This document shows, in pieces, positions 1 to 8,494 of a DNA stretch of 51,374 nucleotides (positions are counted from its first letter, which is position 1; the number at the start of each line of letters is the position of its first letter). The DNA is from CAMNAO01 sp045605145 (GTDB taxonomy: Bacteria; Bacillota; Clostridia; Oscillospirales; Oscillospiraceae), in NCBI GenBank assembly GCA_045605145.1, contig JAZUPH010000066.1, positions 1 to 51,374 of the forward strand. Direction: 5' to 3'. Both the position numbers and the translations under genes were made by a program. The notes under the pieces are model-generated. The model did no database searches. It was not told the origin of the DNA and saw only the letters and a program-made list of their open reading frames with translations.

Positions 1-80
1 CCGTAGGCCGACGTGGCAATCCCCGCCTTATACAGGAGATTGCCACACCAGTCTGCGGACGGGTTCGCAATGACAGCATA
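1..80. repeat. Dispersed palindromic repeat, cut by window edge
   Basis: Inverted arms gtggcaatc (13-21) and gattgccac (38-46) flank a short spacer and are followed by gtctgcggacgggttcgcaa and tgaca. This resembles multicopy intergenic elements I associate with Oscillospiraceae genomes. Only one copy is present here and the left side is cut off, so the repeat assignment rests on recognition, not on copies seen in this window. Confidence 0.5.
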
Positions 81-133
81 AATTCGGAGGCTGCAACATA
101 TACTGCACCAAATAAGCTTGAGGGGGGCTTCCT

Positions 134-415
134 ATGTCCACGAAATTTACGGATCTGCATTGCAAAGAAGTCATCTGCGTGTCCGATGGGAGGCGGCTGG
201 GATTTATCTCCGATGCCTGCGTAGAGATCCCTACGGGGAACATCGTGTCCATTGTGGTTCCGGGTCCCTGCAAGTTTTTTGGGCTCTTCGGACGGCGGGA
301 TGACTATATCATCCCCTGGAACCGGATTTGCCGGATGGGGCCGGATATTGTGCTGGTAGACATCAAGCCGGAGGAGTGCCGGTTCCAGCGGGGAAAACCC
401 GGACTACTATTCTGA
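134..415 (+). CDS. YlmC/YmxH family sporulation protein (PRC-barrel-like)
   Basis: A 93-residue protein of the YlmC/YmxH family, a small beta-rich PRC-barrel-like fold conserved in endospore formers. The signature start (TDLHCKEVI near residues 5-13, then GRRLG and a conserved EIPTG) and the IPWNRI segment fit the family. ATG 134 is preceded by a G-rich ribosome binding site at 121-128. The molecular role is not established; members are listed as sporulation-associated. The gene ends 216 bases before rpsB and has no obvious terminator. Confidence 0.8.
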   Translation: MSTKFTDLHCKEVICVSDGRRLGFISDACVEIPTGNIVSIVVPGPCKFFGLFGRRDDYIIPWNRICRMGPDIVLVDIKPEECRFQRGKPGLLF

Positions 416-475
416 GAAACCTTGCAAAAGTGCGAAAAAAGTTAGAATTTTAAGGAAAAATTTTTCAAAAAACTC

Positions 476-504
476 TTGCAAAATGTAAGCGCTTTCGCTA
501 TAAT
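476..504 (+). promoter_or_regulatory. SigA-type promoter of rpsB-tsf
   Basis: -35 TTGCAA at 476-481, a spacer of exactly 17 bases, and a perfect -10 TATAAT at 499-504. The stretch upstream (about 440-475) is strongly A/T-tracted and could act as an UP element. It explains strong expression of the ribosomal operon. Confidence 0.8.
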
Positions 505-510
505 AATTCG

Positions 511-628
511 GCACGGGAATTTCCCGTAGTAATTTTACACCACACACCCGGTGATCGTACCCCCTAGTGCTGCAAAGCGGGAGCGTGCGAGATGATCGGG
601 GTGGAGGACAAAACAAAAGGAGAAAATT
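511..628 (+). promoter_or_regulatory. Structured 5' leader of rpsB (candidate)
   Basis: About 120 bases lie between the predicted transcription start and ATG 632. A small hairpin (acggg 513-517 with cccgt 523-527) is followed by complementary blocks: acccc at 559-563 can pair with ggggt at 598-602, and gatc at 553-556 with gatc at 594-597. The second set would close a stem over 553-602, ending just before the ribosome binding site. Ribosomal protein leaders often mediate autoregulation, but I do not recognise a named family. Confidence 0.3.
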
Positions 629-631
629 AAA

Positions 632-1375
632 ATGGCTGTCGTATCTATGAAGCAACTGCTGGAGGCCGGCGTACACTTCGGTCATCAGACCCGCCGCTGG
701 AACCCCAAAATGGCTACCTACATCTACACCGAACGTAACGGTATCTACATCATCGACCTGCAGAAGACCGTTAAGAAGCTGGAAGAGGCTTATAACTTCG
801 TGCGTGACACCGCCGCTGAGGGCGGCACCGTCCTGTTCGTCGGCACCAAGAAGCAGGCTCAGGATGCAGTCCGTGAAGAGGCTGAGCGCGTTGGTATGTA
901 CTGGGTCAACGCAAGATGGCTGGGCGGCATGCTCACCAACTTCAAGACCATGCGTACCCGTATCGACCGCCTGACCCAGCTGCGCAAGATGCAGGAGGAC
1001 GGCACCTTCGATATGCTCCCCAAGAAGGAAGTCACCAAGCTCACCGGCGAGATCGAGAAGCTTGAGAAGTACCTTGGCGGCGTTAAGGAGATGAAGAAGC
1101 TCCCCAGCGCTCTGTTCATCATTGACCCCCGCAAGGAGCGCAATGCTATTGCTGAGGCCCGCAAGCTGCACATCCCTGTTGTTGCCATCGTTGACACCAA
1201 CTGCGATCCCGATGAGGTCGACTATGTTATCCCCGGCAATGATGACGCTATCCGCGCTATCCGCCTGATCTCCAACACCATGGCCAACGCCATCCAGGAA
1301 GGCCGTCAGGGCGAAGAGACCGTTGAGGTCGAGACTGAGGTTCAGGCTCCCGCTGTTGAAGGCGAGAACGAGTAA
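632..1375 (+). CDS. rpsB: 30S ribosomal protein S2
   Basis: A 247-residue S2 protein of the small ribosomal subunit, close to the usual length. The typical N-terminus (LLEAGVHFGHQTRRWNPKM), the FVGTKKQA segment, RWLGGMLTN and the IPVVAIVDTNCDPD stretch are all visible. ATG 632 follows an aaaggag site. The C-terminal tail after residue 225 is Glu/Val rich, as is common. tsf follows after 26 bases. Codon choice is narrow (AAG, CTG, GTT, CGC/CGT), as expected for a highly expressed gene. Confidence 0.98.
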   Translation: MAVVSMKQLLEAGVHFGHQTRRWNPKMATYIYTERNGIYIIDLQKTVKKLEEAYNFVRDTAAEGGTVLFVGTKKQAQDAVREEAERVGMYWVNARWLGGMLTNFKTMRTRIDRLTQLRKMQEDGTFDMLPKKEVTKLTGEIEKLEKYLGGVKEMKKLPSALFIIDPRKERNAIAEARKLHIPVVAIVDTNCDPDEVDYVIPGNDDAIRAIRLISNTMANAIQEGRQGEETVEVETEVQAPAVEGENE

Positions 1376-1401
1376 TTAATAATTTACAGGAGGATACAAC
1401 T

Positions 1402-2322
1402 ATGGCATTTACTGCTCTTGATGTTAAGAAGCTGCGCGAGATGACCGACTGCGGCATGATGGACTGCAAAAAGGCTCTGACCGAGGCTGACGGTGATATG
1501 GACAAGGCTCTTGAGATCCTTCGTGAGAAGGGCCTGGCTGCCGCTCAGAAGAAGGCCAGCCGCATCGCTGCTGAAGGCATGGCTTATGCTGATGTTATCA
1601 ACGGTGTTGGTGTTGCTGTTGAAGTCAATGCCGAGACCGACTTCGTTGCCAAGAACGAGAAGTTCGTCAACTTCGTTAAGAATATCGCCGCTGTCGTTGC
1701 CGAGACCAATCCCGCCGACATGGACGATCTGATGACCAAGGCTTATCCCGGCACCACTTTGACCGTTGCTGAGCAGCGTCAGGAGATGGTTCTCACCATC
1801 GGCGAGAACATCAACATCCGCCGTTTCGGCCGCTATGCTGATGGCTTCAACGTTCCTTACGTTCATGCCGGCGGCAAGATCGGCGTCGTCGTAAACCTTG
1901 AGGTTTCCGGCATTGACAATGCTGGTGCCGTTACCGAGCTTGGCAAAGACATCGCTATGCAGATCGCTGCTATGCGTCCTGTCTATCTTGACAAGTCCGC
2001 TATGCCCGCTGAGGCTGTTGCATATGAGAAGAACATCCTCATCGCTCAGCTCAAAGAGGATCCCAAGAACGCTTCCAAGCCCGACGCTATCATTGAGAAG
2101 ATGATCGGCGGCCGTCTGAACAAGCTGTTTGAGGAGACCTGCCTGCTGCAGCAGCCCTTCGTTAAGGGTGACAAGATCTCTGTTGAGAAGCACATCGCTG
2201 CTGTTGCCAAAGAGCTTGGCGGCACCATCGTTCTCAAGTCCTACACCCGTTTCGAGAAGGGCGAGGGCATCGAGAAGAAGCAGTCTGACTTCGCTGCTGA
2301 GATCGCCAGCATGGTTAAATAA
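1402..2322 (+). CDS. tsf: Translation elongation factor Ts
   Basis: A 306-residue EF-Ts, the nucleotide exchange factor for EF-Tu. The N-terminal UBA-like domain carries the diagnostic TDCGMMDCKKAL motif (about residues 14-25) and the core contains AETDFVAKNEKF, part of the EF-Tu contact surface. An aggagg site precedes ATG 1402. It is the second gene of the rpsB-tsf operon, the classic order, and is closed by a strong terminator. Confidence 0.98.
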   Translation: MAFTALDVKKLREMTDCGMMDCKKALTEADGDMDKALEILREKGLAAAQKKASRIAAEGMAYADVINGVGVAVEVNAETDFVAKNEKFVNFVKNIAAVVAETNPADMDDLMTKAYPGTTLTVAEQRQEMVLTIGENINIRRFGRYADGFNVPYVHAGGKIGVVVNLEVSGIDNAGAVTELGKDIAMQIAAMRPVYLDKSAMPAEAVAYEKNILIAQLKEDPKNASKPDAIIEKMIGGRLNKLFEETCLLQQPFVKGDKISVEKHIAAVAKELGGTIVLKSYTRFEKGEGIEKKQSDFAAEIASMVK

Positions 2323-2338
2323 GTACCTTCGTACTTTG

Positions 2339-2370
2339 CAGAGCCCGGTTATTCCGGGCTCTGTTTTTTT
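2339..2370 (+). terminator. Intrinsic terminator of rpsB-tsf
   Basis: A 10-bp perfect stem, cagagcccgg (2339-2348) with ccgggctctg (2354-2363), loop ttatt, followed by seven T residues. Confidence 0.93.
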
Positions 2371-2551
2371 GTTATTTTTCACAGCATATCGTTCCTCATG
2401 CGTGGGACAATTAACTTCGCTGCCTTGTAGCGCAGCGGCTGTAAAAAGCAAAGCAATATGTTTATAATTTATTATTTTGCACTTTCAATTTATACAGATG
2501 TGTGCTAATATAGCTAAGATGTTTTAAGTATCATAGGGGTAGAACCGCTGT

Positions 2552-3724
2552 ATGAAGCATTTTGGTAGATTTGTATCCGTAATTAGTATAATTTCTCTTA
2601 TATGCAGCCTTTCGATCTCCATGCCCTTGGTTGCCCGCGCTGATGAGCCTGAGGATGTGGAAAATGAGGAAGAGGTCCTTGTTGATGAGCGCATCATTCA
2701 GATGTCACCGGAAGATATGCCTGTTGTTGAGTATATTGAGGGTGCGTCGGTCTGCTTCGACTGCAAGTCTGTGCGCATAATCGAGGCGGTGAAGTATGAT
2801 CTTACCGCCCACACCACAGTTACGCCGTCTTACGATGATGTGATCTGGACGAGCATGGATCCCGGCGTGGTGACCGTTGATGAAAACGGGGTACTCACCG
2901 GTGTATCCATCGGCTCTGCGTGGGTCACTGCCGCTGTTGGGCAGGAGCTGGCGCGCATATATGTGTATGTTGACGAGAATACTCTTGTACAGGACTCAAA
3001 TGAGTATATGTACTATATAAAGGTAAACAGGTCCTTCAACTGCATTACCATCTATACCCTTGATGAAGCGGGGGAGTATACCGTCCCTGTGCGCGCTTTC
3101 CGCTGTTCAACGGGCAGAAATACGCCCTACGGCACTCATAAGGTGCGCAACCACAACGCCTGGAACGGCCTGTTCGGCGACTATGAGGGCATGTGGAGCA
3201 GTTGGATCATTAGTGAGTTCCTGTTCCACTCCGTACCCTTCTATTACAGGAGCCACGATTCACTGAATATCTCCATGTACAATGAGTTTGGCACCACTTG
3301 TTCCGGCGGCTGCGTCAGACTTCAGGTTCTTAACGCCAAGTGGATCTTTGATAACTGCCCTGTGGGCACCCTGGTGTATTTCTACTTTGATGATGAAGAT
3401 CCCGGCCCTCTGGGCCTGCCGGAGGCGATCAAGCTTCCCGGCGATGTTGCGTGGGACCCCACCGACCCTGATGCCGCAAACCCCTGGTTTGAGGGTGAGC
3501 CGGTTATTAACGGCGTCCACGACATTAGTGTCAGTGTGGGCGGTGAGATCGACTATTTTGACGGCGTGACGGCAATCGACTCGATGGGCAACGATATCAC
3601 CGATACACTTAAGGTACTTACGCCGGTGGATGTGAATACTCCCGGTGAGTATCAGGTGATTTATCAGGTGACCGATGCCGCCTATAAGACGGTGTACGCC
3701 TATTGCACTGTTGTTGTAAACTAA
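2552..3724 (+). CDS. Secreted L,D-transpeptidase with Ig-like domains
   Basis: A 390-residue exported protein. Residues 1-30 form a signal peptide ending in ARA. A BIG2-like Ig domain (about 70-145, with the hallmark 'VVTVDENGVLTGVSIGSA' pattern) precedes a YkuD-type L,D-transpeptidase domain (about 155-285). The catalytic signature is SGGCVR with Cys254, and the upstream conserved His is in FHS. A second Ig-like domain of the type seen in DUF5011 proteins ends the protein (about 320-390). The expected role is 3-3 cross-linking of peptidoglycan or anchoring of proteins to it. The extra Cys250 four residues before the catalytic Cys is unusual. The start site is weak (aggggt, 13 bases upstream). 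The next gene follows after 36 bases. Confidence 0.88.
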   Translation: MKHFGRFVSVISIISLICSLSISMPLVARADEPEDVENEEEVLVDERIIQMSPEDMPVVEYIEGASVCFDCKSVRIIEAVKYDLTAHTTVTPSYDDVIWTSMDPGVVTVDENGVLTGVSIGSAWVTAAVGQELARIYVYVDENTLVQDSNEYMYYIKVNRSFNCITIYTLDEAGEYTVPVRAFRCSTGRNTPYGTHKVRNHNAWNGLFGDYEGMWSSWIISEFLFHSVPFYYRSHDSLNISMYNEFGTTCSGGCVRLQVLNAKWIFDNCPVGTLVYFYFDDEDPGPLGLPEAIKLPGDVAWDPTDPDAANPWFEGEPVINGVHDISVSVGGEIDYFDGVTAIDSMGNDITDTLKVLTPVDVNTPGEYQVIYQVTDAAYKTVYAYCTVVVN

Positions 3725-3760
3725 TTTTTCGGCTTGTCTGCCAGCTTAGTGAGGTGTGTT

Positions 3761-4552
3761 ATGCACTTTTATAAGCCTTACGGCAAAATATTGATAGTTC
3801 TGCTCTGCCTTGCGTCTTTGATGCTCCCTTCGCAGACCGCGTATGCCGCGGCACCGGAGGAACTGGAGCCGTCTTTTGATGAGGATCTGCTTTATGATCT
3901 GTGGTACGGCAGGATGCTTGACATTGTTGAGCTTTTCCGCCAGTGGAGCGCATATAACGGCGTTGACGACGGCGGTGCCTACTGCACCACGAACGGTAAG
4001 CCCTTCGGCGTTGCCACCGGCGACACCTGCTACATCGGCTCGGTTACACAGGCAATGCGCCGTGAGGGCTTTATTGACTACACGGTGACCGGCGGCTGGA
4101 GCTGCAACGGCTTCGTACGCTTCGCCATACGGGCCCTGTACGGCCGCACTTTCTGGCGCAGTGAGATGACAGAGAATATTTACACCGTCACTTTGTTTTC
4201 CACAGTCGGCGAGGTGCAGGAGTTTGTGTCCCGCGCAAAAATCGGTGATATGCTGTGCATCATGGGCTATGCCGACCACGACAATGACGGCAGAAGAAAC
4301 GACGAATACTGGCACTACATGATGTACATCTCCAGCAGTGATGAGGGCATCCTTGTCATGGACGGTAATTTTGACCACTATAACGGTGTGCAGATCCATC
4401 TCGTCTCGTGGGAGTTTATTATGTCGCGCCAGTGGATATATGTTTATTCCGTCTCACAGGAGGATCACCTGTCGGTTCTCGACCAGCAGTCTGATGAGCC
4501 TCAGCCTGCTGACTCACGGGGTGGCGGAGATTGGACTCTGCTTTATCAGTGA
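3761..4552 (+). CDS. Secreted NlpC/P60-like cysteine peptidase-fold protein
   Basis: A 263-residue exported protein, with signal peptide residues 1-29 (ending AYA). The layout matches the NlpC/P60 or CHAP papain-like fold: GGWSCNGFV places a probable nucleophile Cys at about residue 115, and WHYMMYIS places a probable His at about residue 185. Between them GDMLCIMG resembles the family's 'GDLLFF' strand. A DHDNDGRRNDE loop just before the His looks like a calcium-binding EF-hand-type loop. I chose ATG 3761 with gaggtg upstream rather than an in-frame TTG at 3734, because the signal peptide starts there. It lies 36 bases after an L,D-transpeptidase, so a cell-wall role is inferred. Confidence 0.6.
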   Translation: MHFYKPYGKILIVLLCLASLMLPSQTAYAAAPEELEPSFDEDLLYDLWYGRMLDIVELFRQWSAYNGVDDGGAYCTTNGKPFGVATGDTCYIGSVTQAMRREGFIDYTVTGGWSCNGFVRFAIRALYGRTFWRSEMTENIYTVTLFSTVGEVQEFVSRAKIGDMLCIMGYADHDNDGRRNDEYWHYMMYISSSDEGILVMDGNFDHYNGVQIHLVSWEFIMSRQWIYVYSVSQEDHLSVLDQQSDEPQPADSRGGGDWTLLYQ

Positions 4553-4585
4553 TTTTGAATACAGCAATTACAGGGGGGATAATTA

Positions 4586-5011
4586 ATGCTTGAATCCGCG
4601 ATAAGAGATTTCTATAAACGCTATCGTCTATCCAAGTATCAAAGTATTTTTGCGCTCATTAAAGAGCGTACCGGCAGCCTTAGTGCTACTGAAGCGTTCT
4701 GTGTTGATGTTATCAACCTTTTAAACTGCCCAACGATCAAACAGTTTTCTGATTTTATCGGTATCTCACAGTCAAATGCCACCTATAAGATCAACAGCCT
4801 TATCCAGAAAGGCTACATAAATAAGATCATCAGTGAGGAGGACAGGCGTGAGTACCGCCTTGTCACCACTGACAAGTATCACAACTACTTTGATGCCGAT
4901 GACGGATGCATAACGACGGCAGTCAAACTCATGGCGGAAAAGTATAGCGCTGAAGAATTGGATAAGTTTGGCGAAATGCTCAGCGAATTCAGTAAATTTG
5001 CTGTTAAATAA
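4586..5011 (+). CDS. MarR-family transcriptional regulator
   Basis: A 141-residue winged-helix protein. The helix-turn-helix lies near residues 48-80 (IKQFSDFIGISQSNATYKINSL), followed by the wing motif EEDRREYRL around residues 88-97, which is diagnostic for MarR. A ggggggat site precedes ATG 4586. It lies 14 bases before a GltS-type transporter and probably regulates that operon; the ligand is unknown. It could also be read from upstream, as only 33 bases separate it from the preceding gene and no terminator is visible there. Confidence 0.85.
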   Translation: MLESAIRDFYKRYRLSKYQSIFALIKERTGSLSATEAFCVDVINLLNCPTIKQFSDFIGISQSNATYKINSLIQKGYINKIISEEDRREYRLVTTDKYHNYFDADDGCITTAVKLMAEKYSAEELDKFGEMLSEFSKFAVK

Positions 5012-5025
5012 TGAGGTGAAAGATT

Positions 5026-6462
5026 ATGACAACAGGGTTGAATTTCTGGGATACTCAAGTGTGGTCATTTGTGATGACAATCACGCTTCTGCTCGTCTCT
5101 ATGATGGCTGCCAATACGCTGACCAACACCGTTCCCTTTATCAAGAAGCTGATGATCCCCAGCTCTGTCCTCGGCGGCTTTATGCTTCTGCTGTTTAGTG
5201 CGATACTGAAGAATACTGTGGACATTACCCTGTATAACCGTTCCACCCTTGAGATGCTGACATATCACGGCCTTGGACTTGGCTTTGTTGCCATGACCCT
5301 TCGCCGCAATGACGATAAGTCAAAGGGCGGAAAGGGCAGGGCGGCCTTTGACTCCGGTGCCACCGTTGTCGGCGGCTACCTCATCCAGGCAATTTTCGGT
5401 TTGGGTATTACTCTTGGCCTGTCCTATGTTATCAACAGCTTTTTTGCGTCCGGTCTTCTTCTGCCCATGGGCTTCGGTCAGGGACCGGGGCAGGCGTATA
5501 ACTGGGGCCGTACATATGAAAATACTTATGGCTTTGTTAACGGTACCAGCTTCGGATTATCCGTTGCTGCGGTCGGCTTCATTGCTGCCAGCGTCGGCGG
5601 TATCATTCGCCTGAATGTGCTGCGCCGCAAGGGTTTATTTAATGCTGGCTCTGCAGCCGGAGCTGAGGATGAATCCATCATCCGCTCTGACAGTGATGAA
5701 ATTCCCCTGTCCGACAGCATTGACAAGTTCACCGTCCAAGTTGCCCTTGTCCTTATCGGATATGCCATGGCATACGGTATCATGATGGCCATCAACGCCG
5801 TGATCAATACCGGCATTCTGGGCAATTTCGGCTACAACACCGTTCAGCCCCTTGTCTGGGGATTCAACTTCCTGTTTGGTACTGTCTGCGCTTTGATTCT
5901 TAAGGCGATCATGGGCTGGCTGAGGAAGCGCGGCATCATGCACAGGGAGTACACCAACAACTTCATGCAGAGCCGTATCTCCGGTTTCATGTTTGATATA
6001 ATGGTCATTGCTTCCATCGCCTCCATCAATCTGGATGCATTCAAGGAGACGGAGTTTGTCCTGCCTCTCACCCTCATCTGTGTGGTTGGCGCGGTCGTCA
6101 CCTATTACTATCTTATGTTCCTCTGCCCGCGTATTTATCCCGATTATTCTGAGGAGGCCTTCCTCTCCCTTTACGGCATGCTCACCGGTACCGCCAGTAC
6201 GGGCGTTATCCTCCTGCGTGAGGTGGATCCTCAGTTCAAGACCCAGGCTTCAGACAACATCGTGTATCATCAGGTATGGGCGATTGCCTTTGGATTCCCC
6301 ATGCTGCTTCTGCTCGGCGTTGCGCCTCAGGGTGTGGGGCGTGCCTGGCTGACACTGGGTATTTGCCTTGTGCTGTTCATCGCCATTAATGTGCTTCTCC
6401 TGCGTGACTATATCTTTAAGAAGAGGGCTTCCCCAAAAGATGAAGAAAGCCGCAAAGCATAA
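5026..6462 (+). CDS. GltS-type sodium/glutamate symporter-like transporter
   Basis: A 478-residue integral membrane protein of the glutamate:Na+ symporter family, longer than the approximately 400-residue E. coli GltS. Hydrophobic segments run from residue 15 to 70, then 115-140, 165-195, 235-290, 325-375 and 400-465. The N-terminal 'LLVSMMAANTLTNTVPFIKKLMIPSS' stretch followed by GGF, and the GFGQGPGQA loop near residue 150, match the family. A charged cytoplasmic loop sits around residues 200-230. It is the second gene of an operon with a MarR regulator. The substrate (glutamate or another acid) is inferred from family only. Confidence 0.8.
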   Translation: MTTGLNFWDTQVWSFVMTITLLLVSMMAANTLTNTVPFIKKLMIPSSVLGGFMLLLFSAILKNTVDITLYNRSTLEMLTYHGLGLGFVAMTLRRNDDKSKGGKGRAAFDSGATVVGGYLIQAIFGLGITLGLSYVINSFFASGLLLPMGFGQGPGQAYNWGRTYENTYGFVNGTSFGLSVAAVGFIAASVGGIIRLNVLRRKGLFNAGSAAGAEDESIIRSDSDEIPLSDSIDKFTVQVALVLIGYAMAYGIMMAINAVINTGILGNFGYNTVQPLVWGFNFLFGTVCALILKAIMGWLRKRGIMHREYTNNFMQSRISGFMFDIMVIASIASINLDAFKETEFVLPLTLICVVGAVVTYYYLMFLCPRIYPDYSEEAFLSLYGMLTGTASTGVILLREVDPQFKTQASDNIVYHQVWAIAFGFPMLLLLGVAPQGVGRAWLTLGICLVLFIAINVLLLRDYIFKKRASPKDEESRKA

Positions 6463-6478
6463 TTGAGCTTAAACCTAA

Positions 6479-6507
6479 AGAACCGGGCTGTATGCCCGGT
6501 TCTTTTT
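6479..6507. terminator. Intrinsic terminator between convergent transporter and spoIID
   Basis: A 10-bp perfect stem agaaccgggc (6479-6488) with gcccggttct (6494-6503), then a short T-run on the plus strand. It probably also serves spoIID from the other side, where the T-tract is weaker. Confidence 0.85.
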
Positions 6508-6509
6508 GC

Positions 6510-7625
6510 CTATTCACTTTCGGTTTCTTTCGGCATATCCAGTATTTCCACCCCCGTGTAGTACCACATGAGTATATCGTTGTAACTAAACCCATCTTTA
6601 GCCAGCACATTTGCTCCGTACTGGCTCATGCCCACGCCGTGCCCCCAACCGTAGCAGACGATAGTTACAACTCCGTCTTCGTGCAGTATGTCCATACTTG
6701 TTGATCTGAGTGATAACGCACTGCGTAGCTGTGTGCCGCTGATTCGTACACCGTTTACACACAGGCTGTCTACACGCCCCGAAGGTGACAAAACCAAATT
6801 GTCGATGGCCAGGGGGCTGCTGTTCGCAATCTCATGGTGATGTTCTGCAAGACGTCCTATAAATTCGCTCTCGTCAAAAGAAACGGAGCTGACAAAATTC
6901 GGCACATCCTCTGCACTTTCGGGGCTTGAAACACTAATTAGATATGGAGTATCGGACCAGATTTGCCCGCTGCTTTCCGTAGCGCCGCAGGATGACGAGT
7001 GATAGGGCGCGTAAATTAGCACGCCGCCATAGGCGAGATATTGCCCATCGGTGGCATCAACCGCCTGACAGATCTTCTCGTAATACATATCATAGTCCGC
7101 GCCCCACTTTAACAGCAGCTTCTGTGTGTCGGCATATGCCTGACAGCAGGAGCTGTAGGTGCAAATATCCGCATCTGGGTGAGTGCTGTCCGGATGCAAC
7201 ATCCTGTGTAGTGTGCAGCTTCTTGCGGCAACTGCCTGCGCCTTCAGTGCTTCAGCATAGAAGGATGCCGGCATCTCCGCGGCAACTACGCCGATGAGAT
7301 AATCTCTTAGTGTGAGTGATATGTATTCGCCCCTGTCAAGCAAAACGATCCCAACGGTGCAGTCGAAGCTGTCAAGCATATCCGCACCGTTATCCGGCGT
7401 CAAAGCAAGGTTTAACGCTGTAAGGCCGCCGGAATGTGGTAGTGCTTCAATGCGTTCGTCATTATCATCGTTAACATCGGATATGCATATGTCCGGCAGC
7501 TGCTCGGCACGGGAAACTGCATCGATGCTTTCGCTACCACTGTCTTTGGTATATACCAGCTTTTCCGAAAAACATATAAGTGCTGATGCCAGCATGACGA
7601 TTACGAGCAGGGATTTTGCTTTCAT
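6510..7625 (-). CDS. spoIID: Stage II sporulation protein D (SpoIID)
   Basis: A 371-residue SpoIID, the peptidoglycan lytic transglycosylase of the DMP engulfment complex on the mother-cell side. An N-terminal membrane anchor (about residues 4-20) is followed by a linker. The catalytic domain carries the family start LRDYLIGVVAAEMPASF, with the catalytic Glu in AAEMP. Downstream are ALKAQAVAARS, the Cys/His zinc-site region, and the C-terminal YGWGHGVGMSQYG motif. The ATG at 7625 has aaaggaag upstream; a longer in-frame start at 7679 would bury the membrane anchor. It is divergent from a membrane protein gene. Confidence 0.93.
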   Translation of the reverse strand: MKAKSLLVIVMLASALICFSEKLVYTKDSGSESIDAVSRAEQLPDICISDVNDDNDERIEALPHSGGLTALNLALTPDNGADMLDSFDCTVGIVLLDRGEYISLTLRDYLIGVVAAEMPASFYAEALKAQAVAARSCTLHRMLHPDSTHPDADICTYSSCCQAYADTQKLLLKWGADYDMYYEKICQAVDATDGQYLAYGGVLIYAPYHSSSCGATESSGQIWSDTPYLISVSSPESAEDVPNFVSSVSFDESEFIGRLAEHHHEIANSSPLAIDNLVLSPSGRVDSLCVNGVRISGTQLRSALSLRSTSMDILHEDGVVTIVCYGWGHGVGMSQYGANVLAKDGFSYNDILMWYYTGVEILDMPKETESE

Positions 7626-7638
7626 GTACTTCCTTTCA

Positions 7639-7667
7639 TTGACGCAGGACTTGTCTTCGTGTAAAAT
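7639..7667 (+). promoter_or_regulatory. SigA-type promoter for the 7710 membrane protein gene
   Basis: -35 TTGACG (7639-7644), 17-base spacer, -10 TAAAAT (7662-7667), giving a leader of about 36 bases to ATG 7710. It lies in the short gap shared with the divergent spoIID start. Confidence 0.65.
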
Positions 7668-7709
7668 AGGGCTGTTCATATTAATGCTTATTCCGATGAG
7701 GACCTGTGT

Positions 7710-8489
7710 ATGAATCTTAAGAAGTATATTCCGTCCGTGTCCGTCGCTGCTCTGGGTGCGGTGGGATTCTATTTGAGAAGTGAAGAGATCGCCCTGGCCC
7801 GTGATCCAATTAGCGGCCTATATGAGAGCGGTCACATTATGTCAGTGCTCTCCATCATTCTGGGGCTTGCGGCCTGTGCTGCGGCTTTAATTGCTGCCCA
7901 TGCTGCTAAGAATGTCGGCGATGGCGTTAATGAGCGCGGGCTTAGCTGGCATATGCCCGAATTTGTCATGTGCCTGCTGGCGTCTGTCGGCCTGTTTGTG
8001 GGTGCTTATATGTACCACAGCGGCTTGTGGTACTCCACATTTGAACTGCCGTGGCTTGAAAGGCTCTTTGTGCTTATGGCTGCCTCGGCGGCAGCGGCGT
8101 ACATGGTAATGGCCTTTGCCGCCAATCAACCTACTGTGAAGGGGATTGCAAAGCTGTTTTCCTGCATACCGCCGCTTTTTATGTGCGTGTGGCTGCTGTT
8201 TTATTACCGTGTCAATGCGGTCAATCCTGCCCTGCAAGACTTTGTGCCTGAGTGCCTTGCCCTCGCTTCAGGGGCGGTGGGTACATTCGGCTTTGCCGGC
8301 TTTTTCTATGGCGTTGGAAAAACCGGTCGGACTTTATGGCCGCTTTTAATCGCGGAATATTTTACCATTGTATCCCTGGCGGGGCAGACTCATATCGACA
8401 CTGTCCTTATTCTTGTCGGCACCGCTATCGTCATGTTTGCCATGTCTGCCGCTGTGTATGGCGGTGCAGAAATTAGGGTTGAGGAGTGA
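7710..8489 (+). CDS. Polytopic membrane protein of unknown function
   Basis: A 259-residue hydrophobic protein with about seven predicted membrane segments (roughly residues 7-23, 44-68, 85-104, 115-138, 147-166, 182-202 and 210-250). I recognise no domain or catalytic motif. It overlaps or nearly abuts the following M28 peptidase gene (stop at 8489, next ATG at 8495), so the two membrane proteins are translationally close and may work together. No signal peptide is needed, since the first segment is a membrane anchor. Confidence 0.75.
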   Translation: MNLKKYIPSVSVAALGAVGFYLRSEEIALARDPISGLYESGHIMSVLSIILGLAACAAALIAAHAAKNVGDGVNERGLSWHMPEFVMCLLASVGLFVGAYMYHSGLWYSTFELPWLERLFVLMAASAAAAYMVMAFAANQPTVKGIAKLFSCIPPLFMCVWLLFYYRVNAVNPALQDFVPECLALASGAVGTFGFAGFFYGVGKTGRTLWPLLIAEYFTIVSLAGQTHIDTVLILVGTAIVMFAMSAAVYGGAEIRVEE

Positions 8490-8494
8490 CAATT

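Noticed and set aside
1384..2451. A 355-codon open frame antisense to tsf
   Set aside because: Caused by strong codon bias in tsf; crosses the terminator at 2339-2370.
3734..3760. TTG start for the NlpC/P60-like gene
   Set aside because: The better ribosome site and the signal peptide begin at ATG 3761.
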